A stretch of DNA of 64,000 nt from Ceraceosorus guamensis. Its lineage: Eukaryota; Basidiomycota; Exobasidiomycetes; Ceraceosorales; Ceraceosoraceae. The DNA lies in contig NW_020290008.1 of the NCBI RefSeq assembly GCF_003144195.1, positions 310,001-374,000 of the forward strand, written 5' to 3'. Shown here piece by piece: positions 38,524-50,874 of the stretch; within the stretch, counting starts at the first letter, position 1, and each line of letters starts with the position of its first letter. Made by a program: the position numbers and the translations under genes. Below the pieces are notes generated by a model. It searched no databases and was not told where the DNA came from. It saw nothing but the letters and a program-made list of their open reading frames with translations.

Positions 38524-40557
38524 ATGGTTCGCTTGACCGAGGCAGGTCTCCTCTGCTTGAGCATCGCGTCGATAGCCTGCCTTGCGCGCGCCTTGCCTAC
38601 CTCTCGGGAAGAGGAGCCGCACCTCAGCGCGCTTAGCAGCGGCAGCAGCAGCAGCAGCAGCAGCAGCTCCGACTCCAGCTCAGATACGGGAATTGGAAAT
38701 GATGTAGAGGTGCACACTCGTTTGCAAGGCACCTTTGTAGGAACTTTCAACAAGACGACGGGTCAAGATCAATTTTATGGCATTCCCTACGCGACTCCAC
38801 CTCTGGGCCAGCTGCGTTTTCAGCAGACGCGGCCTCTCGAAGCGTACAAAGGCGATGAACAGCGGACGGCAAAGCAATTTGGCAACCTCTGCATCCAGAC
38901 GAACAATGAAACGTTCAGAGGCAGAGTCAACTTTTCTGAAGATTGTTTGTACCTCAACATTCAACGACCCGCTGTCCGCAAGGTCGGCAAAAAGCTCCCC
39001 GTCTTGGTCTTCATTCACGGTGGATCCTGGAAAGATGGCGGCAGTTCCGCGGTGAGACTGACCCTTTGCTCAGCACTATTTTCCGCGGTCACTGAGCTAA
39101 CGCAAAAGAGGTGCTGTGATCCCTCGCAGGTCAACTACGACCCCGCAAACTTGATCCAGCACTCGCTCAAGCTGGGCGAGCCTATCATCCACGTGGCCAT
39201 GAACTTTCGTCTCGGTGTGTTCGGCAATCTCCTAGGGCCCGGTGTGTCTGCTGCAGACAAAGAAGGAAGCGCTGCTCTGAACGCAGCCTACTACGATCAA
39301 CGAGAAGCCCTTCGATGGATTCAAAAGAACATCGAATATTTTGGAGGAGATCGTGATCGGGTCACTATCTGGGGTCAATCCTCCGGCGCCAACGGTGTAG
39401 CAGCTCAATTGCTAGCAGACGAAGGCGACGTTGGCAAGGATTGCAAAGGCTGCTTCCACAACGCCTTTTTGGAGAGCGGCTCTCAAGCCACAGCGCCCAG
39501 ACTGAGCCCGACGTCGACCGAAGCCACACAAGCTTACGGCGCTTTGTTGAAGATGCTCGGCTGTGCCATGGCAGATGTCAATTCTGCAGATAGTGTGGAC
39601 TGCCTCAGGAGAGTCGACGCTGCTAGCCTTGAGCAAGCTGCTATCGCGGTCAGCGGTGGAGGTGCGGTGAGTGTGGTGTCCCTATCGATGACGCCCATAC
39701 ACGATACTGACGCCATCAGCCTTGCCAAATTTGCGCAGCTCTTTGTTCCAGTTTTGGATCGCAAGTTTGTATCTGAGCTGCCATCGTCGCAGCTAGCCCA
39801 TGGCAAATTCGCAAAGGTTCCAATCATCAGTGGAGACGTTCTGGATGAAGGAACGCTCTTTGCTAGTTTGAATCTGAAGGGCAACACAAACACCACCACT
39901 TTTCTTGCTGGGATTGCAAATTTGCACAAGGTACAAGATGAAGCTGTGCTGAAACAGATCGCAGAGCTGTATCCCGACGAGCCCAAAGTTGGGAGTCCAT
40001 TCAGACCAGAATTGGTGGGAGCGTCGCCGGACGACAGGTTCTTTGGTCCTGCTCATCAGTGGAAGAGAACATCTGCAGCAGAGGGCGACTTGCTCTTCCA
40101 AGCAGGTCGCCGTCAGCAAATCCAAGCGGCCAGCAAATCAGGCGTTGCGGTCTACAGCTACCTCTTTTCTCTGCCATCCCCTACATACGTTCTGCCCGGC
40201 CCTCAGACCGGCCCCTTTTTGGGAATTCCGCACGGTTCGGACATTCCGTTCCTGTACAGCAATACGCCCAAAGCCGCACCTCCATCCTCCTCCGCAGCTC
40301 TGGTCAAGTACGCACCTCAAAAGGATCTCGATCGACAATCCGACATTTTCTCTTCCGCCCTCGTCCATTTCGCTCATACAGGAGACCCCAACGGCAAAAA
40401 CCTACTTGGTCGAGCTCCCGAATGGCCTCGATACGACGCGCAGTCTAAGCGATTGCTGCAGGTGCAAGGCACATACAACACGACGATCATCGAGGACACT
40501 TATAGAGAACAGGAAATTGGTTTTATCCTTGACAATGCCCCAGCTTTCCATATCTAG
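38524..40557 (+). CDS. Secreted type-B carboxylesterase/lipase
   Basis: Exons 38524-39051, 39130-39666 and 39739-40557; 627 residues. A signal peptide is clear (MVRLTEAGLLCLSIASIACLA). A Ser tract (SSSSSSSSS, encoded by AGC repeats at about 38638-38670) lies at the mature N-terminus. The alpha/beta-hydrolase core has the family's YGIPYATPPLGQLRF and EDCLYLNIQRP blocks, the oxyanion HGGSW, the nucleophile elbow GQSSGA (Ser in G-x-S-x-G), an acid-residue region GDVLDEGTLF and the catalytic-His block HGSDIPFLY. It probably hydrolyses carboxylic esters outside the cell; the substrate is unknown. Both introns (78 and 72 nt) are in phase and stop-free. They were removed because they interrupt conserved blocks; the second is less certain. 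Confidence 0.88.
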   Translation: MVRLTEAGLLCLSIASIACLARALPTSREEEPHLSALSSGSSSSSSSSSDSSSDTGIGNDVEVHTRLQGTFVGTFNKTTGQDQFYGIPYATPPLGQLRFQQTRPLEAYKGDEQRTAKQFGNLCIQTNNETFRGRVNFSEDCLYLNIQRPAVRKVGKKLPVLVFIHGGSWKDGGSSAVRLTLCSALFSAVTELTQKRCCDPSQVNYDPANLIQHSLKLGEPIIHVAMNFRLGVFGNLLGPGVSAADKEGSAALNAAYYDQREALRWIQKNIEYFGGDRDRVTIWGQSSGANGVAAQLLADEGDVGKDCKGCFHNAFLESGSQATAPRLSPTSTEATQAYGALLKMLGCAMADVNSADSVDCLRRVDAASLEQAAIAVSGGGAVSVVSLSMTPIHDTDAISLAKFAQLFVPVLDRKFVSELPSSQLAHGKFAKVPIISGDVLDEGTLFASLNLKGNTNTTTFLAGIANLHKVQDEAVLKQIAELYPDEPKVGSPFRPELVGASPDDRFFGPAHQWKRTSAAEGDLLFQAGRRQQIQAASKSGVAVYSYLFSLPSPTYVLPGPQTGPFLGIPHGSDIPFLYSNTPKAAPPSSSAALVKYAPQKDLDRQSDIFSSALVHFAHTGDPNGKNLLGRAPEWPRYDAQSKRLLQVQGTYNTTIIEDTYREQEIGFILDNAPAFHI

Positions 40558-40791
40558 GCGCCCTCGTCGACGTTCACGAGGGCTTATCTGACACGGTTCC
40601 CACAAAGTCCTCCATGCACGGGTGATAAAAGTCTTGACTGTAGCTGTTGCTCTAATGATGCCTCCTCCATGCTAATGTTGTGCTACAAATTGACGTCATT
40701 CCGAATCAGAGTGCAGATGAAATATGAAAAGGGCACCTGCACACATAAACCTCGTCATGATGTACAAGCTGCGACAGATGCCGGACCAGCA

Positions 40792-43081
40792 TCAACTCAG
40801 GCTGACAGATCTCTGGCGAGAGAGCAGTACGTGTCGAAGTCTGGCCTCTGACGCCCTTTTCCCGAGGGCTTGCTCGAGATCTAGCCGATCCAAATTTCCA
40901 GACGGGCTAGCTCTCGCAGCATCGGAGCTGTTTGTCGCACTAAAATCTTGATGAGCTGCTCCGTCCATCGACGAGCCAGAGGATAGCTGAGGCTCGTGGA
41001 ATTTGGCAGACTCCGATGGGACCAGCGGAGGCCATGTCACGCTCGTCTCGTCGTGCAGTCCCGCTGAGGCGCTTAAACGCACCGCTGACGCATCTCCAGA
41101 ACTCCCGCGCGATGGCTGACCGAGGTCGACGGGGCCCTTGTCCCGCCAAGATTGCAGCCCGAGGGCTCTTTCCCTCATGAGCCTCTTGAGAAGCATCTCA
41201 CGACGCGCGCCAATGTCGTGCTTTGAAAGATTGCGCGGCGCTTCCTTCGAGTGAAGTTCGACGAGCAACGCCGCCTGCCGCTCATCCACGTCGACATCCG
41301 GAACCGGTTGGCGCGAAGAACTCGATGGTGCTTTGCGCATAATCGTCTGACTGTTCGCTTGTCTGGAGCTCTCTGGCATGCAGACATCCCATGCGAGGAG
41401 CTCCTTGAACATTGTCGGCGGCGGGTCTGTACTGGAGCATCGTCTCAACGCGCCTTCACGAGAATGCGTTCTGCACCGCGATTGCACGAAGGGAGGTTCA
41501 TGTTCCATGCCCAACGTGCAGCAGGCTGCTTCGTCTTCAGGATCCACTCTCCGCCTTTTGCCCTTGATATCGCCGCTTGTCAAGTGCTGTGTATCACCGA
41601 GAAAGCCACCATCCGTTGCGCGCAGCACGACGGGCAAAGGATGAAGTAGAACCTTGCCGACCTGGCATGTGCGCTTGTCGACTCGGAGCTCAGAAAGTCC
41701 ACATACGACGCCAGCAAGAGCGTACCTAACCACCACATCGTACTTGGCGACATCCCTGGCCGATCTCATAAATGCGTTGGTCTCATGAAGGAAATGCTGT
41801 GCCCTCTGCATGCCCAAAAACTCGCTCAACAGCCTGATCGCCTCGTCCGACTTTGCCGGTACGGAGCAAAGAATGGCGAGAGTGTACGTGCACAAGAATG
41901 AATGATCTGCACTTGTAGTACCTCGATCCAGACTTGCTGAAGGGGCCGAGTGAAGCGATTTGGACCCGCGACCAGAGCCAAAGCTGAGACCCGTCATCGG
42001 CAGAGCTTGAAATTCTCGCTCCAACCAGGCGCGCAACCGTCTCTGATGGTTCCCACTCTCGTTGATCTGCGATGGAGATGGAGGAGGACCAAAGGCGCTC
42101 TTCTTGTTGGCGCCCATGTGCTGCAGCACAAAGACGTGTATTTGAATTTAGCAAGCGAGTCTTGCTTACAACACCCTTCCTCGTCGCATCCGCGAAAGGA
42201 CGGCGGCGTGATCAACTTACCAGTGCCCAAACATTCATCTCATACACGTTCTTGCGCCTCTCAATGCCGCGCTCCAAGATGCTCTCGGGAGTTTGACTGG
42301 TTCCTCCCCAGGACTGCTGTGCGAGCCTTCTTCTGCGCTGCACGGGCGGTGGTCTGACGCTGCTCACGCTATATCTCGACACACTGGCAGGTGCACGCAG
42401 CCGAGGAGGTCTTGCTCTCTCCTCTTCATCTTGTTGCTTGACGAAGAACCAGTATCTGGAATACTCTTCAGCTCCTCGAATGTCGTACAGGACATATGGA
42501 CCAATCTCTCGCGTGCATAGGGGACACTTGGCGGAATGCTGATGCGCCTCGTCGTCCGAACGACTCTTGCTGCTCGTTGTTGCTTGCCACTTGATGATGC
42601 AGCCCAAGCAGAAGAGACTGTGAGCGCAGCGAGGCAGAACAATCCTTTGCCTCTGCCATGCTGCTTCTGCCTCGTGAGCATCTTCACGTCCTACAAGTAA
42701 TCGCCCGTCGATGCGATCCGCGCTCGATATGTTTGCGATGCGTGGATCCGCACCAGCCAACGCCGGATTTTGTGGAAGAAGATTGAGCGACTCAAAGAGG
42801 TGATGCCCATGACGAAGATCTTCGAGACAGATCAAGCACGTAGGAGAGTCAGATTTAGATCGTGGTGAAGCAGCGTCACATTCCTTGGATGGGTGAGAGT
42901 GAGAATGCACAGGACCAGAGAGCGCGCTGCTGGACGCATTTGGTGGCGACATGTTCATGAGCTGGTCGACGAGAGGTTCGACTCCTTCAGCCGCTGCTGC
43001 GGAACTCGTCGAAGACTGTTCTCCAGCTCGCGGGCAGATGACATTGTCGCAAGCCTCGTACCGACAAGCCTTGCTGCCCAT
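40792..43081 (-). CDS. RING-finger protein, possible TOPORS-like E3 ubiquitin ligase
   Basis: Exons complement(40792-42120, 42221-43081); 729 residues. A C3HC4-like RING begins CLICLEDL and continues with CAHSLFCLGCIIKW and CPLCTREIG. About 60 residues separate the second and third metal ligands, an unusually long first loop. The following YVLYDIRGAEEYSRYWF and the RRKNVYEMNVWAL block, then an alpha-helical region with LSEFLGMQRAQHFLHETNAFMRSA, recall the layout of TOPORS and related nuclear RING ligases. That assignment is tentative. The C-terminal third is disordered and Ser-rich. RING E3 activity is inferred from the intact ligands. It is convergent with the carboxylesterase gene and divergent from TRK. 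Confidence 0.8.
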
Positions 43082-44537
43082 CGTCTTCGCTGATGGTGAG
43101 CGAGCAGCCTGCGTACTTGCGGCCGCTTCACCTCCGCATGCCTCTCGATGGTCTTGTAGTTACTGGCGCAACGACTATCGATGGTGCTTCGATATGCAGT
43201 CGTAATTTGGAGACCATTTAGCCTCTGTCCTGTGACGCTGCCCAAGTGGGCGTGCCAACAGCTTTCAGTTCAACGCTGGCAGCAGATTTGAGCGAGGCCG
43301 TCAGTCGGTGGAGTCACGAGTGTGAGTCAACAGAGAAGCGCGGCTGATCATTTACATGCGCACGCAACTTTGTGGCGATGATAGCGCGGAGTCACTCACC
43401 GCACATGCAGGCAGCTATCCATGAATCGTGAATGAAGTCGATCAAGAGCTGCTGCTGCATGCACGATGGGCGAATCATGTGGCCGCACGTGCAGGGATGA
43501 CGAATCGTCCGCGAGGAACAATTCATGGATTTGAATTCTTGATTTAAACATTCGTGATTCAATAGGAACTGTGGATTTTGAGAGCTCGATCCAATCAATC
43601 AGGAACTCAAAATGTCAACCTCAATTGAAGGCGTTCATGCAGCACCAGCAGCACCAGCAGCAAATCACAAGCACAAATGAAGAATGCTTACACCAAAAAT
43701 CAATTCAGCAGGTACTGAGTTCGGTCATAGCGATCGACCAAAAAGCTCGCTTACCGGTGCCTACCTATCCAACCTTGGAATCAAGAATCGCTGGCACGTG
43801 CCTGACTGGCCAGGTTTTCTAACGTTGGTGGTGCGCCAAAGCCTGCGCAGAACGGAGATCAACAACACAACAGTCGCCATGTGCGCACCGTCATTCGCCA
43901 ATCACGCATTCTTGATTCACGATTCACGAGTTGGATGCTCCATTCGGATGGGTTTGTGCATCGCATGCGCTGTCCAGCACCGCGTAGCGCGCCCAGTGCC
44001 TCACACATGCAACTCCCGCTTGCACGACGACCTTGATTTCTAAACGCTGCACAACAGCTACGCACGACTTGTTCACAGCTAGCTCGCCGCTCGTACACAC
44101 ACACACATCCCCTTACATCAATCTACTCGCGTCACCTTCCACATCTTCGGTGACTCACACCCTTATACTGCGCTACCATGTTCTGACACCCCATCACTTC
44201 CTCGACATCCGCATCTCACCCTTCCACTTTCTGCCCTCGCGTGGGCTTTGCTTTGGCCTGCCCATACTGCGCCATCGCTGTGCCCCTGAGCAACGCGCAC
44301 GCGACGAGACCATCAAGCATACTACAGTCTCAGTGGCGACAGCTGTCTGAACCGCACATCATCTACTTTATACACGATCCATCCCGCTGCGATCTCCAGT
44401 GCTGCCTGGGGCATTTCTTCGTTACTCCTACATCGCCAACACGGGCAAATACTAGGCTGAGCTGAGGTGCCATCCGGCGTCGTACAGCTTGGAGGCGCCA
44501 GCCCGAGAGCTCTGGTGCAATCTGAGGCTGCGCAGGC
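43082..44537. other. Divergent intergenic region, RING / TRK
   Basis: About 1.45 kb, AT-richer than its surroundings, holding several TCACGA-type words (43310-43330, 43420-43435, 43529-43565, 43889-43940) and a CAGCAC/CAGCAG microsatellite near 43641-43662. Short open frames show no domains. A pyrimidine-rich zone at 44100-44230 is probably TRK promoter or 5' UTR. Confidence 0.55.
43889..43940. repeat. TCACGA-word cluster
   Basis: CCAATCACGCATTCTTGATTCACGATTCACGAGTTGG packs four copies of the (A/G)TTCACGA-type word into less than 50 bp. Confidence 0.65.
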
Positions 44538-47500
44538 ATGACAACAACCCAAGACGCAGCCCAGCTGGAGCTGGGCTCCCACAATCGCAGCGTGGTGCCA
44601 GAGTATGCCGTGGTGGATGAAGAGTCAGGAGAGCATGCGCTAGCAGGCACCACTCCATCTCCTCCTTCCAGCTCCGAGAATGGACAGGATGCAAAGGAAG
44701 TCTTTGCCCAGACTGCTGCTACTCCTGCCGCCGCCGCTCCCAAGACGCAGACCACGACGCTCCGCAAAAGAGCCAGAAGCTTTTCCAATAGCGTCAATGT
44801 TCCAAACTTTCTGAGACCTTCCAAGTCCAAGTTCGGCGGTAAGATTACGCGTTTCACCAGCAAACACCTCAACTTTTACGTGAGTTGGGAGCAGACGCTG
44901 GCCAAGCTGTGCCACCCTCTGCCAGCCTGCGATGGAGTTCTGCAGCTGTGCGAGTGCTGACGCTCATCACACACCCTCTCACAGCGCATTCACGTAACCT
45001 TCTTCGTCCTCACGCCTCTCATCGCTTCTGCCATCTTCTACGCCGCTAATCAAGATGTTCACATCAAGTACATTGATGCTCTATTCCTCTGCGTCAGCGC
45101 CATCACAGTCACTGGTCTGACGACGATCAACATCAGCACGGCGACAGGCTTCCAACAAGCTATCCTGTTCCTGCTGATGTGCGTGGGCAATGTCGTCGCT
45201 GTTAGCGTGACGATGGTATGGACCCGAAGGCGCTTCTTTCGCAGAAGATTCGAGGATCTGGTAGCGAAGAATGCGGCTGCGAGAAAGAAGGTCCGCGATG
45301 TCGAGGAGGCGGACAAACGTGAGGGGGGACGAATGCATCGTTTGCGCCGCATGATGAAGGGCGGGGCAAACGATAGCGACGGGTCGAGACAGAGCACGGA
45401 TGAGAGCGGGCATGCTCCGGAACCGCGAAAACACTCGACCAAACGCAAGGGGCCGCTCACTTCGGACATGATTAGAAGAACGGATCAGCCTGCAGTACTC
45501 GTCAACCCGATGGGCATGCCATCCACTGCACACCCTCGCTCAGGCTCGGAAGAGCGCGTGGCATCTCGTCCGTCCGTCGCAACAGAGGCACCTCGAGGCA
45601 TCCTGGCACCGATGGACGAGACACCGGCTGTCGGGCCCTCGGCGGGCCCTACAGGTAGCGTGCGCATCGCTGAGCCAAATCGCTTCTTGCGTGGCTTGCC
45701 GGTGCACGACAGCCCCGTGGAGCAGACAGAGACCGCATTTCCAAGCAGCGCTCCCGCTCGACGCACAACCTTTTCTGGAGGCAGCGATCCGCCCTTGGGC
45801 GGCGCGAATCAGAGCGATCCACCCGCACAAGCTCCTCACACTGCCGACCCGTTCCGCGCACGTTTTGACAGTACTGCAGACCAGCGCTCTCGTCGCTTGT
45901 CTGATCCACCCACTCAGCATCATATGCGCCGAGGATCGGACGGCGCTCTGGCGGCGGGTGGCCTGAGACCACCGGCATTCAACTTCCCTCGGAGTCAAAC
46001 TGTAGAGTTTGCCGAGCCTCCACCGAGGATGACCCCGGCGGAGAGGTCCAGCACTGGCGTTGCGGGACGAGATGGTCTTCGCCATCGCAACACAAATCTT
46101 GACTTCGAGCGCAGTGAGTAGCTTGCCGTGTTCATTGATTCGCAAGAATGGCTGCTGACGATTGATTGCCGCCAAAAGCGCCAACAGCGTACTCGGCGCG
46201 CTCGCACACTCGCAGGAGTGCCACGGGCGTCACGCTGACGCGAACTCCTACCACATCCAAGGAGCGTGGCTTTGGAGGGTTCCCTACCCCTGTCGAGCTT
46301 GCTGGCATGGCCCTGAAACGCATGGCTCCTAAACTGAATCGCCAGTTTACGCGCAGCATGACCATGCCACGCACATCGACTTTTGCTTCCACACACTCCG
46401 GCGGAGCGGATACGACCAATGGCCGAAGTGCGCCTTACCTAAGCTTCGACGCTACGGTCAGTCGGAACTCCCGCTTCTTGGAGCTCAGCGAGCATCAGCG
46501 CGAGGAGCTGGGGGGCATCGAGTACAGAGCTATCGACATGCTCTGCACTCTGGTCCCAGCCTACTGGTTGTTCGTCGTCTTTCTCTTCATCGTGATGGTC
46601 GCGCCTTGGCTGGCATCTCGAAGCGCTGCGGCAAAGTTCTACCAGGTCAGGGAGACGCAAGCGCCGCACGAACCGGATTCCACATGGTTTTGGTTTTTCA
46701 ATGTGGTCTCTGCATTTAGCAATACGGGCATGTCTCTTATCGACACGAGCATGATCAACATGGCCGATCAGTACTTCATGCTGATCCCTCTCGGGACCCT
46801 CATCCTTGCCGGCAATACTGGCTTTCCAATCCTCTTTCGATTCATGATTTGGTTCCTCTCACGGATCGTACCGTCCACGGGTCGCACTTACGAAACTCTC
46901 CGATTCCTCCTGGATCACCCTCGAAGATGCTTTGTCTATCTCTTTCCGTCTGCCCAGACTTGGTTCCTTCTGTTTGTCCTGGTCGTCCTCAAGTGAGTCA
47001 CTCATCGCACATCGCACGCAATGCGCCGCAGACGCAAGACTAATTCGGACTGCCCCGTGACTCAGCTGCACCGATTGGGTGGCATTCCTCGTACTCGATC
47101 TTGGCAATCCAATCATCAAGGCGATCCCTGTTGGACAGCGAGGTGAGTGCAGATGAAACTTCAAGGATAAGTACACGCCGTACTGAAGGCATTTTCCGTC
47201 ATCGCCGCGACCGTTGCAGTGTTCGATGGTCTCTTTCAATCCATCGCCGTGCGTGCTGCCGGTTTTCAAGTCGTCAGCCTGCTTTCGCTAGCTCCCTCGG
47301 TCCAATACCTGTACGTAGTCATGATGTACATTTCGGCCTATCCCATCGCAATGTCGGTGCGCAACACAAACGTGTACGAGGAGCGCGCTCTCGGCGTTTA
47401 CGAGGACGACCAGACCTCCGAATTTGGTGACGAGGAGCCTACGACGGGTGGCGCGCGTGTTTGGGGTACATACCTCGCTGCGCACGCTCGAAGACAACTC

Positions 47501-48433
47501 GCCTTCGACATGTGGTGGCTTGGATTCTCTATCTGGCTCGTTTGCATCATCGAGAGGACTCAAATCGAGGACAGCAACACCAATGGATGGTTCACCATCT
47601 TTTCCTGCCTCTTTGAGCTCACCAGCGCTTATGGAACGGTCGGTCTAAGCACAGGCACTCCTGTCGACAACTTTAGCCTTTCGGGACGTTTCCGCACCCT
47701 TTCCAAATTGGTCGTCTGCGCCGTTATGCTCAGAGGCAGGCACCGCGGACTTCCAGTCGCCATCGATCGAGCCGTGCTGCTACCTGGAGAGATTGAGGAG
47801 GAAGACAACAACCCATTGTACAGCGGTAGCCAGGATGATCCGATGCAGATGCGAAGCGGCACTGGGAGTCTGCGAATGCACCCGTCCATCCCAGTCACCC
47901 GCTCGTACACTCAGAATAGCGTGGGAGGACATCTGAGCAAGGGCATGGATGAAAAGCAGGGTGTGCTGCCGGGCAGCGATGGCCCGCACGAGGATTTGGG
48001 ATCGGCTGGTTCGCAGTATGCTACGTATCAGGACCAAGGCTACGGCCTTGCTCCCACTTTGGCCCCAATCAACGAGACGCCTACGCCCACCGCGCCGGCG
48101 CTGAGCAGGGAGGCGAGCAACCAAGCGGATCAGCGTCAGTCTGCAATCGAAGCAAGCACTTCGGCCGCGGGTAGCGACAACAGCAGCAGCGCTGCTCTTG
48201 CTCGTCAAAAGAGTCCCGAGTATCAGAGTCTGAGCCAGGACGAACAGGATTCACAAGACGAGCAGATTGGTCGTCAATTGGCTAGAGCACCCGATCCTCA
48301 AGAAGCAGAGACTCCGGCAGGTGCTGTCAAAGCTTCTTACGAGCGAGCAGAGGTCATCGAGAAGATGAGCAGTGGAAGCTCGGCTTCTACTCCTTCGGCG
48401 TCGCAGCTGGAGAATAAGCCGAAGGGTGAATAA
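44538..48433 (+). CDS. TRK1: TRK-family potassium transporter
   Basis: Exons 44538-44879, 44985-46113, 46179-46992, 47066-47142 and 47220-48433; 1191 residues. It is a plasma-membrane high-affinity K+ (or Na+) uptake system of the SKT/Trk fold. The four pore-loop motifs with the filter glycine are all present: VTGLTTI, SNTGMSL, RAAGFQ and YGTVGLS. They are embedded in MPM units such as HVTFFVLTPLIASAIFY and PAYWLFVVFLFIVMVAPW. A hydrophilic cytoplasmic loop of more than 300 residues between units one and two is typical of fungal Trk proteins. The last 200 residues are a disordered Ser/Gln/Asp-rich tail. Uptake is probably powered by the membrane potential set by the H+-ATPase (family knowledge). 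Confidence 0.93.
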
Positions 48434-49219
48434 CATTGATCAGGAAGCGGGGGCGCCGAGATCCTTTTGCGTGTGTGTGCTCGACACATTGCGCGACCTG
48501 CCTTGGACCCCCCTCTTCCTATAATCACCAACTTTGTCGTAAATTATTTCAGCAGCCCATTTCGTTCTCCCTCCTCCCCAGACGGTTTGTGTTACGAACA
48601 CGAGTCATTCCGTACATGACTCACGACCAGCCTTGACCCCCCCACTTTCGTGACGCAATGCCATCCATGCTCACCTTGTCATGCTTTCTGTGACGTGCTG
48701 TGACTGCATGAGTTGACAGCGCGTACAGATGAACGCTAACGAGAATCAGAAGAAGTGAGACGATGCTGGCATTCGGATCATATGACGTGTGTGTAGGCCT
48801 CGTCTTTCTCATGGTTGCTCTGAATGGTGGGATGTGCACAATTGCTGCTCATTCCCCAACGCTAAAACACGTGGACCATCCATGGAACTCCAGAAATTTC
48901 TGGACGCGCGCAGCAAGTCGAGAGCAAGTCCATTGAGGCTCTAAAGGACGAACTTGGCGATGCCCGCGACTTTATCCTGTCCTGTCCTCTTCTACCAACG
49001 CTGCAACAATCCGACAAAAGAGATCATTGAACCTTGCTATATGAAGCTGTCATTGCATTGCGTGCTGTCTGCATCGACTGATGATCGCCGTAGAGGCGCC
49101 TTCTTTCTCCTCGCCGCGTCCAACGCCTTGCTCACGGTATCCCCCCCCCCCCCCCACACCCCCTCCCTTCTTTGAAATCCGCACCTCAAGGTCTCACCAC
49201 GCTTGGCCTGCCTGGATGC
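48434..49219. other. Convergent intergenic region, TRK / arylesterase
   Basis: About 790 bp. A run of 15 or more cytosines starts at 49141, followed by ACACCCCCTCCC. One ATGACTCACGACC word occurs near 48616. No gene is supported. Confidence 0.55.
49141..49173 (+). repeat. Poly-C / C-rich tract
   Basis: A homopolymer of at least 15 C is followed by a short A-interrupted C-rich stretch. It is guanine-rich on the other strand, so length variation or a quadruplex is possible. Exact length may be affected by sequencing. Confidence 0.8.
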
Positions 49220-50874
49220 TCATTCGTAGATGTCGCAAGAAAGAATAAAGGGCGTGGATAGACCGGAAAGGAAGAGCTTGTTCCTCGTAGCGTCGTGCAC
49301 GACCATAGTGAGAGCCGGCGCCACACTCCCATCATCCTCGAACTTTTTCTCCACCTTCCACTTCTGTCCAAACAATGCATCTTTCCCATCATTCAAGCTC
49401 AATTTCCACCCCGTCGATGGAGCTTTGGCGGCGGCAGCAGCAGCAGCATCGCTGCTTTTGATCGCTCCAAATTCGTTCATGTAGTGCACGGATTGAAGAG
49501 CCTTGGTCAGGCCAGCGGCCCAAATGGAACCTTTGCTGTCCGTCGAAAGATTGTCCACCGACATGCCCACCTTGACCGAATCGCCCAGCACCAAAGATCC
49601 GTCCGCTTGCAACTCGAAGGATTTGAAAAGCCCATCAGCGCTAGATGCTACCCAGTACTGATCTTGCGCTGTGCCTCTCGTGATTCCGTTTGCAAAGGTG
49701 AGCGGAGAGTAGGCCTCTTTGCATCCTCTGCGCGCATTGCAATATCCAATGTTGGACAGCGGCACAAAGGGATTCAAGAGGCGCAAAGGCGAAGCCTTGT
49801 CGATGCCGTGATCGTTTGTGAACAAGAAGCTGTTGGAAGATGTCGCTACGACCGAGTTGGGCGTGGTGATGATCTCTTCGTCAAAGTAAGTCTTGACGTA
49901 TTGCGCCTCACGTCCTCCAAGATTCGAAGTGAAATGCTCAATGGTGGAGTTGGCTCCCACCTTGTTCGCATCCAGTTCGATTCCTCCTTCGCCCAGAGGT
50001 GGTCGGTGATTGATCATAAAAATGTCCAGCCTTGGCGCAACATCTGCACTCTGCTCGCCCACATGAATGTCGAATCCATGTACATTGATCTCTGCTTGTC
50101 CATGATTGCCCGCCGACGCAAAGTCGACCAGCGACACTTTTCGAGTCGTGCCGGCATTCGTGTCGTATATCGCCAGATAGTCGTTGCGCGGCCGTTCTTT
50201 CACTTCGCGCTTGTTGTTGCTGTGCAAGGGGGTCGTCAGGCGAATCCTCGGCCAAAGGTGAGCCCCAGGACTAAGGCTGCGATCCCGACCTTGCGCGAAT
50301 GAAGCCACACTCACGCGGGTGTCCAATAACTCCTCTTGACAGGATCCGAGCAGGCGGCGTAAAGCAAGCCGCTTGGCTCGTGCAACCACGTGTCTGCTCA
50401 TCCAGCAATTGTGGAACAGCGTGAATGACGTAATCCAGTGGATTTTCCAAAGCGGAAACGAGATTTGTGTGTGTGAGAAGGAGGATTTCAATCAGCCTCT
50501 CCATCTTTACATTTATTGCAGCGCCGCAAAGAATTGAACTCGTGACTCACGCTCGCAAGCTTGCAGAGCTGTCGATGACGTCATCGGCATCAATAGCGCG
50601 GAGCGTTGCAGGGAAAGGGCAAGGTAAGCCATGAACGATGAGCGAGAGCAGAGAGAGCGGAAATGGAAAGCCCATATGTGTAGCTCGTCCACCTGCTTGC
50701 TCGCTCGCTCGCTCGCTCGCTCGCTGTCTCACCATCAATCTTTCGACATCTTGCATTATTCACACTCTCCACTTGTCGTTTGATGATTCCCAAGTTGGCC
50801 AGCAAAGGGCTCAAGACGAGTTGAAAGCCGATTGCAAAGATGAGAGTCAACAGGCCCAAAATGGGTAGCAGCAT
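49220..50874 (-). CDS. Paraoxonase/arylesterase-like six-bladed propeller protein
   Basis: Exons complement(49220-50270, 50315-50393, 50551-50568, 50733-50874); 429 residues. An uncleaved-type hydrophobic N-terminus (MLLPILGLLTLIFAIGFQLVLSPL) resembles the signal anchor of paraoxonases. Family motifs are LQACEHTWLHEPSGLLYAAC (assembled across three exons), DYLAIYDTNAG, FMINHRPPL, GANSTIEHF, TTPNSVVATSSNSFLFTNDHG (calcium-site Asn/Asp region), FANGITRG and MSVDNLSTDSKGSIWAAG. PON-type enzymes hydrolyse lactones and aryl esters with bound calcium; the substrate here is unknown. Exon 2 is an 18-nt micro-exon, supported because it restores the conserved ACE..HEPSG block. The intron at 50271-50314 is only 44 nt. 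Confidence 0.88.
50698..50726 (+). repeat. (CGCT)n tetranucleotide repeat in an intron
   Basis: About six to seven copies of GCTC/CGCT lie just inside the first intron of the arylesterase gene, next to its donor site. Confidence 0.85.
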
